DNA from: Brachionus plicatilis
Taxonomy: Eukaryota > Rotifera > Eurotatoria > Ploima > Brachionidae
DNA: 64,000 nt
Reading direction: 5' to 3'
Assembly (NCBI GenBank): GCA_010279815.1
Contig: QEOQ01000214.1
Span: forward strand, 1,518,318 to 1,582,317
The notes beneath the pieces were generated by a model, which worked only from the letters and a program-made list of their open reading frames with translations, made no database searches and had not been told where the DNA came from. The position numbers and the translations under genes were made by a program. Below are positions 10,183-23,711 of this stretch, one piece after another (within the stretch, counting starts at the first letter, position 1; the number at the start of each line of letters is the position of its first letter).

Positions 10183-11852
10183 TTATCTAAAATTTTATTT
10201 TTACTGATAATTTTGGCTAGATGTACATACATTATAACTTTAATCCGATTAAAGAATTTATCTTTAATCTCGGATTGAAGAAAAGATTTTAATTAAAAAA
10301 TTTTTTCATGCTGGTTCCGTTTGCTAATTATTTGGATTTATTACGGCAAATGAATTTAATTTTAATAACACTTTTTTTTAATATATACAAAAATGTTTTG
10401 AAACAACAAAGAGAAAACACTCGACTAGTCTTAAAAAAAAAGTTTTAAAAATAATTAATTAATCAAGAGCGATTTTTGTTTTGGTGAAATGTTAAAAAAA
10501 TCCTAGAATCATTTGTAATATTATTCAGAAATAAAGCCAAATAACGATATAAAACAATCTAGTTAAATTAATAAATCAATAAATTTTTTAGCTTAGTAGG
10601 AGCTTATAATTTAGGTAAACTGGGAATTTTTTGTTACCAAATTTTAATCAAATATGAAAGATATTCTGAAGTCTTGTGATTTAATGATGATAAAAAAATA
10701 ATGATTTATTTTTCTGTTTCAAATAATATTTCAGTTTTTTTAGGCATTTTAGCCATTTTTCGTATCTGCTTGAATTAATAGCCTCTGAAATTTAATTATT
10801 TAAAAACGTAGGTTTTTAATAAAAAATCAATCTTCTGAAATTCAGAAAAAGCATAAAATTCTTGTTTGTCTTCGCTGTAAATTCATAAAATCTCTTTAAA
10901 ATATAATAATTGAAAATAAAATTTTTTCTTGATCTTTTGAAAAGTATTTCTATTTTTATTTTAAATCAAGGAATTCAATATTAAATGGCCTTTCTATGGG
11001 CATTGACTTGGATCCCAAAAAATCGACCGTCCTTTTAAATTTCGATTATTAAACATTTTCTAATTTTTTAAATTAGAATCAAAGAGATGTTAAAGATTTA
11101 CTTTTTTCTTTAATAAATTTATATTAAAATTTGAGTTTTATTTAAAAAATATTTTAATTCATTATTTATTAAGATTGTTTTGATTTATTTCAAAATTAAA
11201 AATAATATTTTTTGGAAATACTTTTAGATTATTTAGTTACAGTGCAACCATGACAAATTTGATAATTTTTAAAACTAAAATTATCATTAAATTTTTACTT
11301 AAGAGATTTCAATTGATAAATGATTAATTTGTAAAAATGTTTTTTACTATTGGCTTTTTCTTTTTAAGAATACAATATAGTTATTTAGCTTCTTTTTTTA
11401 TAAAAACTCACCTTCAATAATTATTAATAATTAGTAGTCAATAATTAGCTGATGCTCTTACTTTTTAATAATTTTATTTAAACCAATGTCTCATAAAAGA
11501 AAGTTTTTCATCATACAGTGATGATACGGTAACTGAATTTAACTATATTTTAAGTAAAATACCGTAAATTTACGATATTTTACGTAAAAACCAAAATGTC
11601 TAAGAAAAATCGAAATTTTGAGCTTTTTAAAAAATATTATGTTTTATTTTTAGTCTTTTATTTCAAAAATTTTTGTAAATTTTCCTTTTTTTTCCCTTTT
11701 ATTACGTAAATTGGGAAATTTTAATTAAAAAGAGTAAAAAAACTGAATGATTTGTTAATTTTGAAATTTTTTATTAAAAAAGTTTTACAATAAAAGAAAA
11801 ACAACAAAAAACGTACAACAAAATATATAAGTTGAATAAAAAAAATTTTAAA
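10183..11852. other. AT-rich intergenic region
   Basis: No gene recognised. Near 11515 a TACAGTGATGATACGG stretch followed by TTTACG-type repeats looks like one end of a Tc1/mariner-type short element, but its partner end was not found. Confidence 0.3.
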
Positions 11853-11856
11853 TTAA

Positions 11857-12909
11857 CCCTTTAACTACCACACCCTCTAGAACTCATCATAAAAAATTCA
11901 AATTTTGACCATATTTTTGATTAAATCTGAAACTTTTTTTGGTAAAAAAAAAATTTTAAAAATCTTATTTTTTCTATGAAAAAAAAAATGTTGCAAAATT
12001 GCAACATTGGTTTAAAACTCACACAAAAAAACTTTCTAAATTATTGAATTTTTTAAGAAATTTTATTGATTTTAAGTTCTTTAGGTTTTATGTCAATATT
12101 TTAAATTAGAAAAATTATCATTCGTTATGATATTTATAAAAACAGTTTATAAATCCGGTGTTTGCCCTAAAAATTTTGAATCAACTGGAGTTGTATATGA
12201 TGAATCCATGTCTATGTAATTTGTTTTTCTTTGTTTTTTGGTGCTTTTAGTTTTGTTGTTTTTGTCAACCTTTTTTTACCTTTACAACAATTTTCGGGTT
12301 CAGTCTCACTAGAAGAGGCACTGTAGTTAGAGTCTACGGAACTAAAGCTTAAATCTGATTCAAAAATATCTGATTGCTCTGATTCATCTTCCGAGTTGTT
12401 CTCGATATCAGATCAAGAGTCTGGGAAATCGGTGATGATTGGGGCGTTTCTTTTTCTTAGAGAATTTTTATCTAACAAATATCTAATAATTGAAATAAAA
12501 AAAAAAAAAAATTCAATAAAAAACCAATGTTGCATTTTTGATACTTAATTTAAAAGTTAAAAAAATCGAAAATTTTAAAATCAAAGACCATTTTTTTATG
12601 GTTTTTATTATTCTTTAGAATTAAATGTGCTTAAAAATTTTTTTTCTACATATCAACATGATACAGATCATGAACTGGCTTTAGTTAGAAAATAAGAAAA
12701 ATTAAAAGTTAATTTTCAACTCTTTGTTCAATTTCAAAATAACTTAACTATTAACGCATTTTTTATATTTAACCAAAAATAATTAAATATGGTTATGATG
12801 AGATTTAATAATTAAAAAATAAAAAAATTATATTGTTTTAAATAAATTTGACGAAAATACGTGTGTTTTTATCTTGTGTTGCAATTTTGAGACATTGGTA
12901 GTTAAAGGG
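11857..12909. mobile_element. Non-autonomous piggyBac-type element, 1053 bp
   Basis: A perfect 14-bp terminal inverted repeat (CCCTTTAACTACCA at 11857-11870; its inverse at 12896-12909) is flanked on both sides by TTAA (11853-11856 and 12910-12913), the target site of piggyBac transposases. On the minus strand at 12211-12459 a Ser/Asp/Glu-rich peptide followed by a Lys-rich stretch, broken by one in-frame stop, resembles the acidic N-terminal tail of piggyBac transposases. The catalytic DDD core is missing. It is an internally deleted derivative that would depend on a transposase encoded elsewhere. Confidence 0.85.
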
Positions 12910-12913
12910 TTAA

Positions 12914-14378
12914 GTAAATTATTTTAATATTTTAATTGAGAAATTTTAAATTAATATTTTAATTTGAGTTGCTTTTGATGAATTTTTATTATTTTTGGTT
13001 TTTACTTGATTCATATAAAAAAAAGTTAAAAAAACGACTTTTTACACTCTTTTTGATCACGTTCACGAGACTCCTAAAAGGATTCAAAACTATCTTAACT
13101 CCAAGCTGGTCTACATAATATATATCATTTTATATTTACAAATTATTTTATTTCATTTATCTTTTCGCTTCTAATCCTAATCTTTGGTTCTAATAATTAA
13201 ACATATCAACATGAATTTTAAATTAGAATTTAAATATTTTCAAATAAAAAAAATTTTTTTGCAATAAAAATCTTTTGGCGAATAAAAGATCCTTATGACG
13301 CTTGAAGTAAAAATTTTCAAATTTTTTGACTATAAAAAATATTAAGCTAAAAAGCTGGTGATTGTGGACACTAACAAAGAATGTTTTTAGCTTAAAATTT
13401 GGTGTAAATATTAATGATTTTGGATATTTTATTTTTACATAAAATTGGCGTTTCAAAAATAAATTCGCTTTCTTAGTATTGAATCTTCAATCACAGAATA
13501 AAAATGGTATTGTTCAAAAAGTATTGTCGGTCAAAAACTAGCACAAAAAATTTAAATAAAAATTCTGACACTTATTCAAAAGATTCAAAATAAATTTAAA
13601 TACATATATTATATTCAAAAATTTAGAATATTTATCTTTCAAATACATATTTTTCTTAATGGAAAGAAGAATCTGCGCTGCTCGAAATTGAACAGGAGTA
13701 ATGTCGCAAAAATATTTATTCATATTCCTTTATAAAAGTTAAAGAAAAATAAAGTCTTAAAAATTCTCTATTAAAAAATATGTTTTTTTTCAATTTTAGA
13801 TAATGACATCCTCCCTCTAGGTAAAAAAAAAAAAACTTGTTGAATTTTTAAGCAGTCTAATTCATTTTTTTTAGCATTAAGCTCAAAAAAGTTACTAAAA
13901 AAGGCTAATATAAAACTTTGTAAAATCAGATTTTTAATTATTCTAAAAATGGATTTTAAAAAGAAACAAAAATAAATCAATTTTTTTAATAAGAACTTAG
14001 ACTTTCACTATATTGAGTTGGTGCTTTATTAGACATGAATATGTAAATTTTGATACCAGAAAAAATGAAAAAATAAATTCTTGATTTTTACTTGAATTGG
14101 TTTATATATTTAAAATAATTTTATATAACTAAAATATAATTCAAAGAGAAATCAATCAAAAAAATTTATTAGTTAGATTTTAATTCTTTTAATTAATAAA
14201 AGATTTCTATCTTTTTTTTTGTTCCAATTTAAAAAAGCTTTGTTCGTAAACAAAATTATCTTAAAGCTCTGACATAATCTTAAATAAGCTAAGATAGCCA
14301 CATTTTAGTGATCTTCAGACTACTAAAAATATAAATTTAAAAAATTATTTTACTTTGGTTAAGTTAGATTTAAAAAAA
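12914..14378. other. AT-rich intergenic region
   Basis: No gene recognised. Three minus-strand ORFs of 60-77 codons (13223-13980) are Phe/Lys/Leu-rich as expected from AT-rich noise and have no recognisable features. Confidence 0.35.
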
Positions 14379-17300
14379 ATGAAAAAAACTTACTCAAATC
14401 ACCACAAAGGTAACAAATTGCAGAAATGCAGATAAATTTATAATTTTATTTGTTTAAACATGTGTTTTCATTATTATTTATAAAAATTTAAACTTGAATT
14501 TCAATTAATTAATTAAATTTTTAAAAATCAGTAACTCAAATGTTGCTTTTATCCCAGGATTCAAAGTAAAAAAAAACACATTTTTAATTTCAAAATTTAA
14601 ACTTTTAACTTAAGATACCTGTTCTCTACAGACGAAACGATCATCAATGTCTACAATGCAAAGAGTGGAGACATAGTATATAAGCTAAGTCATACGGATA
14701 CTTTAGACAGCAATCTTTCCTCGAAAGAAGTGGTCATTGCTTCTATTTGTCTTAATCCATTCAACAAATACCAACTGCTTTCTTTCCATGCCAACTCAAC
14801 CATTTGCTTATGGGACTATGAAGATGGACTTTTGCTGAAAACATTTGATTGCAAATTAAAAATCAACAAGATAATCAATATAAACAGTTCAATATATGCT
14901 GTTGGTGCTTTAAAAACTTCCAGCAACTCTGATAATGACTCCAATTCGTTTTACAGACTTTTGTTCGATAATTCAATATCAAAGAGTAATCAAACACTAG
15001 AGCATGAATTGATTGTGTCAAATTTATCGCTAAACTTGGACAAATCACAAATATCAATAGATAAAAATGTATTTTTACTTAATTTAAATTAATTATTTAT
15101 ATATTTTTTTTTTATAATTCTAGGAAAGTTATATCGCCTACATAGAGGGTCGTAAAAAAATTGTCATTAGCCATTTTAAATATTCAAGCTACACTCAAAA
15201 GTAATTTTTTTCTTATTTTAAGCTAGATTTAAACAAAAAAATTTTAGATTTAAATTTTTTTATTTTTTTTTATTAGATTTAAGTCCAAAATTGAACTTAC
15301 ATGTCTTGCATTGCATCCAAATGAGGACTGTATAGCAACAGGAACAACAACCGGCAAAATAATTGTCTGGTATAACTATTTGAGAAGCCTTTTAAAAAAA
15401 TCAGATTTTGATTCTGATGAAAATAATCCAAAACCAACTGAGTGTGTGCTTCATTGGCACTCGTTGCCAGTTTTGTCTGTTTTTTTCACGACCGAAGGTT
15501 CGATCTTGCTGTCCGGTGGTCATGAATGTGTTTTAGTTAAATGGCTGTTTAAAAGTGGACAAAAAGACTTCAAACCTCGACTCGGATCACCAATTAATAA
15601 CATACTTGCTTCAGCAGACAATTCTCTTTACATCACCAGACACCTAGATAACAGTATTTAAAAAATTTAAAGTTTAAAATTTAAGAAAATATTTAAAATT
15701 TTTATTCTCTATATTAAAGCCATTCACTTGATCGGTGCGAACATGAAAGTTGTCCAGACCATAAGCACTTTTCTTTGTCCTCTCTTTCAAACTATAAACA
15801 AAGAAATACTAAAAAACTCTAATTTTACTCTATACCCAACTGGATTAAATTATTTCAATAAAATGAGTTGTTTGGTTACAAATGGAAAGCCTGGCCATCT
15901 ACAATTCTATTCAATAAATTCTGATAAACTTTTATTTAATGTAAAAATAATTTCTTTAAAAAATAAAAATAGATATTAAATTTTTTTTTTCAGCTGGACA
16001 TTGTTAATGAAAATTATATTTCACCCGAAAATTTAAATAGACCAAATGTTCACACTGAAATCGAATGTTTAGCATTTAACAGTGACTCAACATGGCTTGC
16101 AACAGTCGAGAGGCGAGATGACTCAATAACAACACCGGAAACAAGTCTTAAATTTTGGTACTACGACTCCACGACTAATAAGTTAGTTTTAAATTTTTAA
16201 ATTTCCCAGGAAGCAATTTTGTGAACCATTGGTCATTTTATTTAAGTCACTTCTTTATGAAGATAAATTTGGTGATTAAGGTTTAGGAAATCTTTTCTTA
16301 CCATCTCGATCTGCAATTTAATTTTTTTGATCAAAAAATTTACCCAAAAATTTGACAAAACTTTGTTTTTTGATAATGATTTTAATCAAAAATTGGGATA
16401 AATTGAATAATCCCATTTAAATTTTCCATTCTAATCAAAAAAATTCTTGGCGAAATTTTCAATATGTGATAGAATGTGGGTAAAATTAAAAATTAATTTA
16501 AATGATCAGTTTAAGCGATAAAAATTTCAAAATATTATTTAATCAATTAATTCAGGAATTTATTAATTTTTTTAAGTTATTTTTTAATTAAAATATTTAA
16601 AATCCTGAATTAAATTCTGTAAAAAAAATTTTCGCCTGAATGGTCAATTTTCAAATCAAATTATTATTTAAGTTAAATTTTTTAATTGTTCATAAAATAA
16701 ATAATTAGTTAAAAATACGATCAATTGGTCACAAAATGGCTTGTTATAATCTGTTAAACAAAATTTGGCCCTACCGACTTATGTGAGCTGAGTTCACGAA
16801 AAAGTGTGAACTTGACCAAATATTCTTTTTCTTGACTAATTATTCGTTATTTTTAATGCCCAATTTTAATAATTAATAAGATGTCTAAGGCAAATTGAAG
16901 TTCATGACCAAATGTAAATTTCAAATCAAAATTTTTAGTTTTTGATTTAAATAAAAAAGTATTTTGTATCAATTTTTTAATAATAAATGAGTAAACTTTA
17001 TTAAACATTATTTGTTTAATCTATAATTAGATAGAAAATTATATGAATTTTTATCTGAAGTAAATAAAATTCTTAATCAATATTTTGAAATTTTGAAATA
17101 CAAAATTTAACTTTGTTTCGTCGTAATATATTTTAATTAATACAAAAATATCATTTAAAGTCATTCAAGTTGCCGATGTCTATTAAATTTTCCTTAAAAT
17201 CAAATAATTTAATTTAGATGAAAAATAAAAATTAAGAGAGGTATAAAAAAATATAAAAAAGAGAAAAAACTTAAATAAAAAAAAAATATTAAAATGAGGC

Positions 17301-19328
17301 GAGTTTGAACTGAATCTTAATTCAAGAATTCAGTAACAGAATAGACCTTAAAACATTTATTTCTTCTTTATACGACGAATCCGATCATTCAAATCAAAAT
17401 AATTGTACTTAATGCCAAACTTAAGTTAAAAATGCTCATCTGATGAAAGTACAATCTTTGAGTGATAAGAAACAAACACTTAAAGATGATTATAATAATT
17501 ATTTTTTTAATTAATAAATCAAATTAAAACATTTTATAAATTTTACTAAATTATTGGATTCCTATTATCTTTTTATTCAATTGATTATATGTTTTTTTCT
17601 ACTATTATTAAATTAAAATTTTGTTATATGTTTTTTTTGCTTATTTAAGTTTTTTTTTTATTTTGTTCTACCTGTCTCATAAAAATTATATTTACATCTA
17701 AATTTTTTTAAAAAAAGTAAATCTCTATCAGACTACTCTTAAGTAATTTTTAATTAATTATCTTAGCTATGAGAATTCAACAGCTTAAATTATTTTTTGA
17801 TAATATTGATAAAAATAAAAAGCCATCAAATAGCTTTAAATCCATTTTAAAAGATTTTTTCTAAATTTTCAATCAAGTTTTTGTTTCTTTTCATTCTTAA
17901 GAGAGTATTTTTGTGAGTTCATATTCATCTTTTGTTTGTATATGTGAGTCAAAATAAAAAAAATAACCGATTACAAAATCGATCATCTATAAAATGTTTA
18001 GAAATTTAAAAAATATTTTATTTCATAATTTTTTTAAGAAAATCAAAAATAAATTATAAATTTTATTTTAATTATTATTTTTATCATAAATAAAAAAAGC
18101 TATGAAAATTTAGTAGCATAAATTTTTATTCAGAAAAATAGATAACAATATAATAATTACCAGTCTTAAAATTGATCAGCTCCAAAATTACCTAATAATT
18201 TTTAATTTTTTTAGATTCAGTCTTAACACATTGGTTCGTCATCCTCATTCATTTGACCAAGTAACCAAGATTAAGTTTAAACCAAACGAGAATGTTCTAT
18301 TGTCTTGTGGTCAAGATGGATGCTTTAAATCATGGCATTTGACTAAAAAATTCCAATCAACCTCTTCCAACTGGGTCTATCACACGTCTAATGGATACCG
18401 GGACATGAATCCGAACAATGTTGAATTTTTAACTCTTAAAAACTCGGATTTTGTAGCTGTTTCGTTTAATTACATAGTTACACTGTGGAAATTCGAAATA
18501 GACAACTCATTTTCTTTGGTGGATGATTTGATGCATTGTCATTTTGATGAAAAAATTAAATTTTTACAAAAATTCTCTCAGTCAAATTTAATCGTGGTCC
18601 ATGAACAAAGTTTGAATATTTGGAATTTTGAGCATGTGGTGACATCTACTGAGCCATTACTGCACGACACTGAGCTTAAATTGAATTCCAATTGTGTCCT
18701 AAGTGAACCAGTTGATGATGTACTTTTTGTTAAAATGATCAACGAGTCTCAAATTGTCATAATATCTAGGAAATTGGTAGATTTTGATGACTATCAAGCC
18801 AAAATAAAAGGTAATCAACTTTTATATTAAAAAAAATATTTTTAAATTTATTAAAATTTAGTGTCATATATTGAGAAAAATAAAGTAAGTATTGAAATTA
18901 AAGTTATTCATGAGTTTGAATTAAAAACGAACGGATTTCTAAATTTTGTCATGATTCCTAACCCGGAAAGCAACGTTGCTGATTTAGAAAATTTGAATTG
19001 TTTTTATACCGATAATTTTGGAGTTGTAAAAAAGCTGAAAATAAATAATTTGGCAAAAAATATTGATCTAGACGACTCGATTTGGCAAAATCGAAAAAAA
19101 TTATCCAAAAATTTAGAAGAATCAAATTTGGCAAGAATAATTGGACATAATAGACTTGATGATATAAGATTAGGCTCAGCCGGTAATTTTTCCAGTGAAC
19201 AAAAAAATGAATTTTTTGAATCGTCTTTGAACAAAATTGAAAACACACCAGCTTTTTTAATGCCGAAAATTGGAGACTTTTGTTTCAATGTTTTGAAATC
19301 AATGTTGGTTAAACAAAATGAAAATTAA
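14379..19328 (+). CDS. WDR75: WDR75 (UTP17), WD-repeat subunit of the small-subunit processome
   Basis: Nine exons: 14379-14409, 14532-14565, 14615-15068, 15124-15200, 15277-15653, 15720-15940, 15994-16181, 18215-18810, 18862-19328. All joins are GT-AG and in frame, giving 814 residues, close to the roughly 830 of the vertebrate protein. WDR75 is the Utp17/Nan1 homologue. It acts in the nucleolar t-UTP group, linking rDNA transcription with early 18S pre-rRNA processing. Diagnostic stretches are DSKYLF, STICLWDYEDGLLLKTF, GTTTGKIIVWYN, SGGHECVLVKW followed by PRLGSPI, LQFYSINSDKLLFN, STWLATVERR, and SCGQDGCFKSWHLT. Exons 1-2 (22 residues) are the least certain. Introns are 43-121 nt except intron 7, which is 2033 nt and AT-rich. 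Confidence 0.92.
16182..18214 (+). other. Oversized intron 7 of WDR75
   Basis: 2033 nt between a GTTAGT donor and a TTTTTTAG acceptor, about 40 times the usual intron length here. The content is AT-rich with scattered inverted stretches (for example GTGAACCATTGG near 16230 and CAATTGGTCAC near 16720), which suggest old repeat insertions. No exon or conserved RNA gene was recognised in it. Confidence 0.6.
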
Positions 19329-21700
19329 TTTTTGTTTCAATAAAAATTAAAAATAAGCTAATTTTTCAATTTTATTAAATATTAACAGTGAAATTAAAAG
19401 CAAAAATTAAAGTAAAAAGAAATTATTGAACAATTTGTTTTTTGATTTATTCCTTATCAAATTAAAAAATATATTCAAATAAAACATAGGTAAAAACAAA
19501 AAAAAAGTAATTAAAAAAAAATTTTTTTTCGTGATTTATTTTTTTATTTATAAAATTGACTATTTCAACAAATTTGAATAAAATCAGATAATTGTAAAGA
19601 CCTAAAAATGAAAAAAAATGTTTTCAAAATTTTAAAAATGTTCGAACTGTTCTTTTATGATAAATATAGAAAAAATAAAGAAATGTTCATCTTTTCAATT
19701 TTCTAATTAATCTTACATCGTTCATAATTAGATTATTTCCGATTCCTTCTAAAAATCAAAAGACATATTGATAAGAACTGCTTTTTATTTTGTCACTTGT
19801 TTATTTTGACGGTCTTATCTTGACGAATTTCAGATTTTTTCTGTAGCTTCAAGAGTAAGCTCATCATCATTACCATTTGCTCCTGGTTGCTTATTAAAAA
19901 AAGTAATCATCAATTAAAAAAAATTTTTGTATAATATTGTTAAATTAAAAACAGTGGATTTTACAAACTTAGAATATATTGTTCAACAAAAACTAAAATG
20001 AATTAATTTAGCTTGTGTGTCTATTTTTAATTTTGATTGTTAAATTTTATGACAAAAATTACATTATTTTCAATATAAATAAAATTTTCCACAAATTAAT
20101 ATTTAGTTCGTAATTGATTATTTTTTGGTTAATTTTTTTTAATATTGATTTGTCCGATTAATAATTAATAAATAAATTTTGGCTAAAAACTCGACTAAAA
20201 CCACACGAAACTGATCTGGAGTCTTGCTACAAAAATAATTGTTTACTCAGATCCTTTTCTGAAATGATTAAATGTGGATATTTTATTCAAATAGTAGAAA
20301 GCGCTTAAAAAAATTTGAAGACTTATTTAATTAAATTAGATATAATTTCTCTCATTAATTAATACAAATTCAATTATTTAAGGCATTAATTTGAAGAATA
20401 AAAAATATAAATCTAAACACAAGAGAAAAAAGGATCAATAATTAAAATAAAAATATAAAGTTAATTCATTTAATAATTGCATTATTTCATTATATATTTT
20501 CTGAAATTTTCGAATTTTAATTTTTATTTAAATAAGTTAAAAATGCAAATGCTAAGATTAAAAACGAAAAAACCTAATTTTAGATTTAGCTTTTTTTAAT
20601 TTCTTTTCTTTTCGTTTGAAAAATTTACATTAAAGCTTACCAGCTTTCTTAATAAATAACGCATTTTTGGATTCATTTAATCATAGGGTTTCATTTGATT
20701 TTAATTTCTACTTTTTATCTAGGTATTTCACAATTTTCAACCAACTAGAAAACAAAAAAAAATCACTAGCAATCATGGAATTTAAGGAATAATTTATCGT
20801 GAAGGAAATTGTAATATTTTTTAATTTTTGATTCAATAAATGATTTAAAAATCATGGAAAAAAATAATATAGAGACTCTAAAAAATTAGATCAACAAAAT
20901 TGATTTATTAAATTAGAAAAATCAATAATTTTTAATTAATTAAATAAAAAATCAACTTTTTAAGACTAATTAAAATACAAGCCATAAAAGCTTATTAGAT
21001 TTTTAACAATTCCCCATAAAATTCAAAATCAGAAGTTTAAGCAAATTAAAGTTTTCAATGGTTTTTTAATTTTATTTTATCTTTTTTTTTTAAATTTTAA
21101 AAGAAAGTACACACTTACAACACAAATAAATTTTGACCAAAATTTTTGTCTTAACTGATAAAAAATTTATTTCAAGTAAATTGACTTAAATAAACGAATC
21201 AACAAAGACTCATTGGTAAATATATTCAAAGAAAGAAAAAATTTATTTAATTTAAGAAAAAAATAAATTTTACAATTTTTGGAAATTGTTTTTTTTTTAT
21301 TATTATTTTTTGACAAAGTTTGTCTCAATTGCCTTAGAACAAAAGTTTGAACAAGCAAAAAATCAATTCATTATTTTTCTCCGTCTTTTGTTTGAAATTC
21401 GTTTCTATTAAAAAAATTAGTGCCGAACGTCAAACAAAAACAACACATTAAGATTTTTATTTCTTTACAAAAATGAAAGAAAAATACTCCTTAACGCTCA
21501 AATTAAATTCATTTCTTGTTGCTAACCTACAAGATTATTAAATTACTTAACCATAGTGTATTTTAAGCAAGCTCGGAGAACTCATTAGGTTTTAATTATC
21601 AATATTCCGAGCCAAAATGAACAACACTTATTTTTTAAAACTTGATTTTCAAATTTTTCTTTTTTTTCTCAAATTGAAATAATTCTGTTAGAATCTTAGA
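19329..21700. other. AT-rich intergenic region
   Basis: Between WDR75 and the dynein light chain. An AATAAA lies 10 bp after the WDR75 stop. No coding sequence or structured repeat recognised in the remainder. Confidence 0.4.
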
Positions 21701-22267
21701 ATGTCTGATAAGCAGGGTGCCGCGATTCGCAGACCGTCCATATCATTTGTGGACGACGCTCAAACAAGCAAAACAGGATTTGAGCGAAGACAATCGATAT
21801 GGCAAGCAGCAAGAAAGTCTATTTATCCCAGGAGAATGTCCCATGCCATGTCTCAGGGTTCTAGGAGGTCCAGTCAAGATAACACTTATCATCGAATTAA
21901 GCTTCAAAACACTTACAGAACAGAGCCTGAAGAGAATGAAAAATTCAAGCCTGAAAAATTGCAGACTAAATTGTACGAGGTTTTGGAGGAGCTATTGAAA
22001 AACCGGACCTACGACCCAAGCAAATGCGGACAATTGACCAAGTTGGTCTCTCAAGAAATAATGAAAGAGGCTCGATTTCAGCTAAATTCGGCATCGCCAA
22101 GATACAAGCTTATTTCTCATGTTGTCATCACTGATGCCAAAGGACAGGATATCAGGTATGGTAGCAGGTGTTTGTGGGACAGCAATTCGGACAATGTAGC
22201 CAGTGTGACGTATAAAAACGGAACTATTTATGCAGCTGTAACTTTGTTTGGCATTTATTTTGAATAA
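21701..22267 (+). CDS. Tctex1-domain dynein light chain (DYNLT/TCTEX1D group)
   Basis: A single-exon 188-residue protein. Residues 1-65 are a basic, Ser/Arg-rich tail (RRPSISF, RRQSIWQ, SRRSSQD) with likely phosphorylation sites. Residues from about 70 onward form the Tctex1 domain: NTYRTEPEE, KLYEVLEELLK, YDPSKCGQLTKLVSQEI, then the signature PRYKLISHVVI, GSRCLWDSNSDN and TLFGIYFE at the C-terminus. These light chains bind dynein intermediate chain and cargo. Members with a long N-terminal tail (human DYNLT5 and DYNLT4 type) are often linked to cilia or axonemes, which suits a ciliated animal. The start is the first ATG, 4 bp after a TTAGA-rich leader. Confidence 0.9.
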   Translation: MSDKQGAAIRRPSISFVDDAQTSKTGFERRQSIWQAARKSIYPRRMSHAMSQGSRRSSQDNTYHRIKLQNTYRTEPEENEKFKPEKLQTKLYEVLEELLKNRTYDPSKCGQLTKLVSQEIMKEARFQLNSASPRYKLISHVVITDAKGQDIRYGSRCLWDSNSDNVASVTYKNGTIYAAVTLFGIYFE

Positions 22268-23711
22268 ATTTTGTTTGTAACCAAGTAAACAGAAGTCTGT
22301 CAATATTTTTTTTTCTAGATTTAAATTATATAATTATATTTTTTTGTCTTTTCATGAACCAGATAAAATTTTCGCAAAATTTTAATAATTTTTACTTTTT
22401 TTTCTAAGATCTAATCAAAAACTGTAGACTTAAAAGTTATTTTTATATTTTTTTTTAAAATTGAACAGATTCTTTAAAAAAAACACTACCTAAGTGAGAA
22501 AAAAGTTAAAATTTTTCATACAAAATTAGCAGAATTTATTTATTATTTTAAAGGCTAACAGTTCAAATAGTGATTAAGTAGAAAAAAATTATAAAAATTA
22601 CAATTTTGTCTGTAAATTTGGAAAAAAATATATTTTTTTAATTTGGCAAAAAATTTTGATCTAGACTAGCCCTAATTGATTTTTGCAATTGTGTTTTAAA
22701 ATTTTAAATAAGAAAATTTAAAATTTAAATTTTACACATTCTCAAAAATAAGAGTGCCAAAGAGTCAAAATTTGCTTTAGGAAATTTAAAATAAACAGGT
22801 TTTTTTATCAGCTTGTTATATTTTTATATGCAAATTATTTTTTCTCTTAAAAATTTTGAATTATTTTATTGTGTAATTTAATTCAATTCAAATGATAATT
22901 TAAAAAAATTATCCGAATAAATCTTGACTTCCTAAAAGACAAAAATTGTTAAACTTGGCTTTTTAAAAGAAAACTTTTAGGATAAAAATATTTTCAAAAA
23001 AAACAACATACTCTTCCTCAATTGAATAAAATTTGATTACTGGTAACTCTTTTTATTCAGTATTTACTTGGTGGATTGTTCTTTCTCTACATAATATAAT
23101 TCTTAAATTTTTCCTCTTCTGCTTTAATTTAAAAAAATATTCTTTTAAAATTCCGGAATCTGAAAAATCAGCCTATTAATTGAGTTATTATTAATTTTCT
23201 TTTGACCTTCAGTCAGAAATAATTTTTTTTAAACCAAAAATTTTTTTTTAATCTTTACTAAAATTGTGAAAAGAAATCCAAAAAGGGTAAAATTAAAATT
23301 ATTTGTTTCTATTCAGACTTATGCAAAAGTCAAAAATAAATTCATTTTAAAGATTTTTTAAAATTTTTTCCTTGAATATTTATGGCTATGAATTTTACCT
23401 TTTCTATTTTTCAATTTATTTCAAATTTTTGATTTGCAATTGTTAGGCTTGATTATTCTTAACTTTGTTTTAAACTCTTTTAACTAAAAAAAAAAATTAG
23501 TTAGCTCATTTGACTTGACTTGGACTTAATGACTTTGAAAAATTTTGGTTTATTAAAATAGAATTTAAAATGAATTTATAAAAAAAAAAATATAATTTAA
23601 TCTTTTCTTCAGGTCGGAAAAATGTCTAAATAATTTATACAAAAAATGCAATTTATTCTTAGTTTATTTTACTTTAAAAAAAAAAATCACTCAAATATTT
23701 TAACTATTCCT
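22268..23711. other. AT-rich intergenic region
   Basis: No gene recognised. Bases 23508-23530 contain a TTGACTTGACTTGGACTT stretch related to the subterminal sequence of the hAT-type element at 47395, probably an old fragment. Confidence 0.35.

Noticed and set aside
13223..13980. Three minus-strand ORFs of 60-77 codons
   Set aside because: Composition matches AT-rich noise, and there are no signal, domain or splice features. The one at 13538-13723 has a slightly better start region but no homology I recognise.
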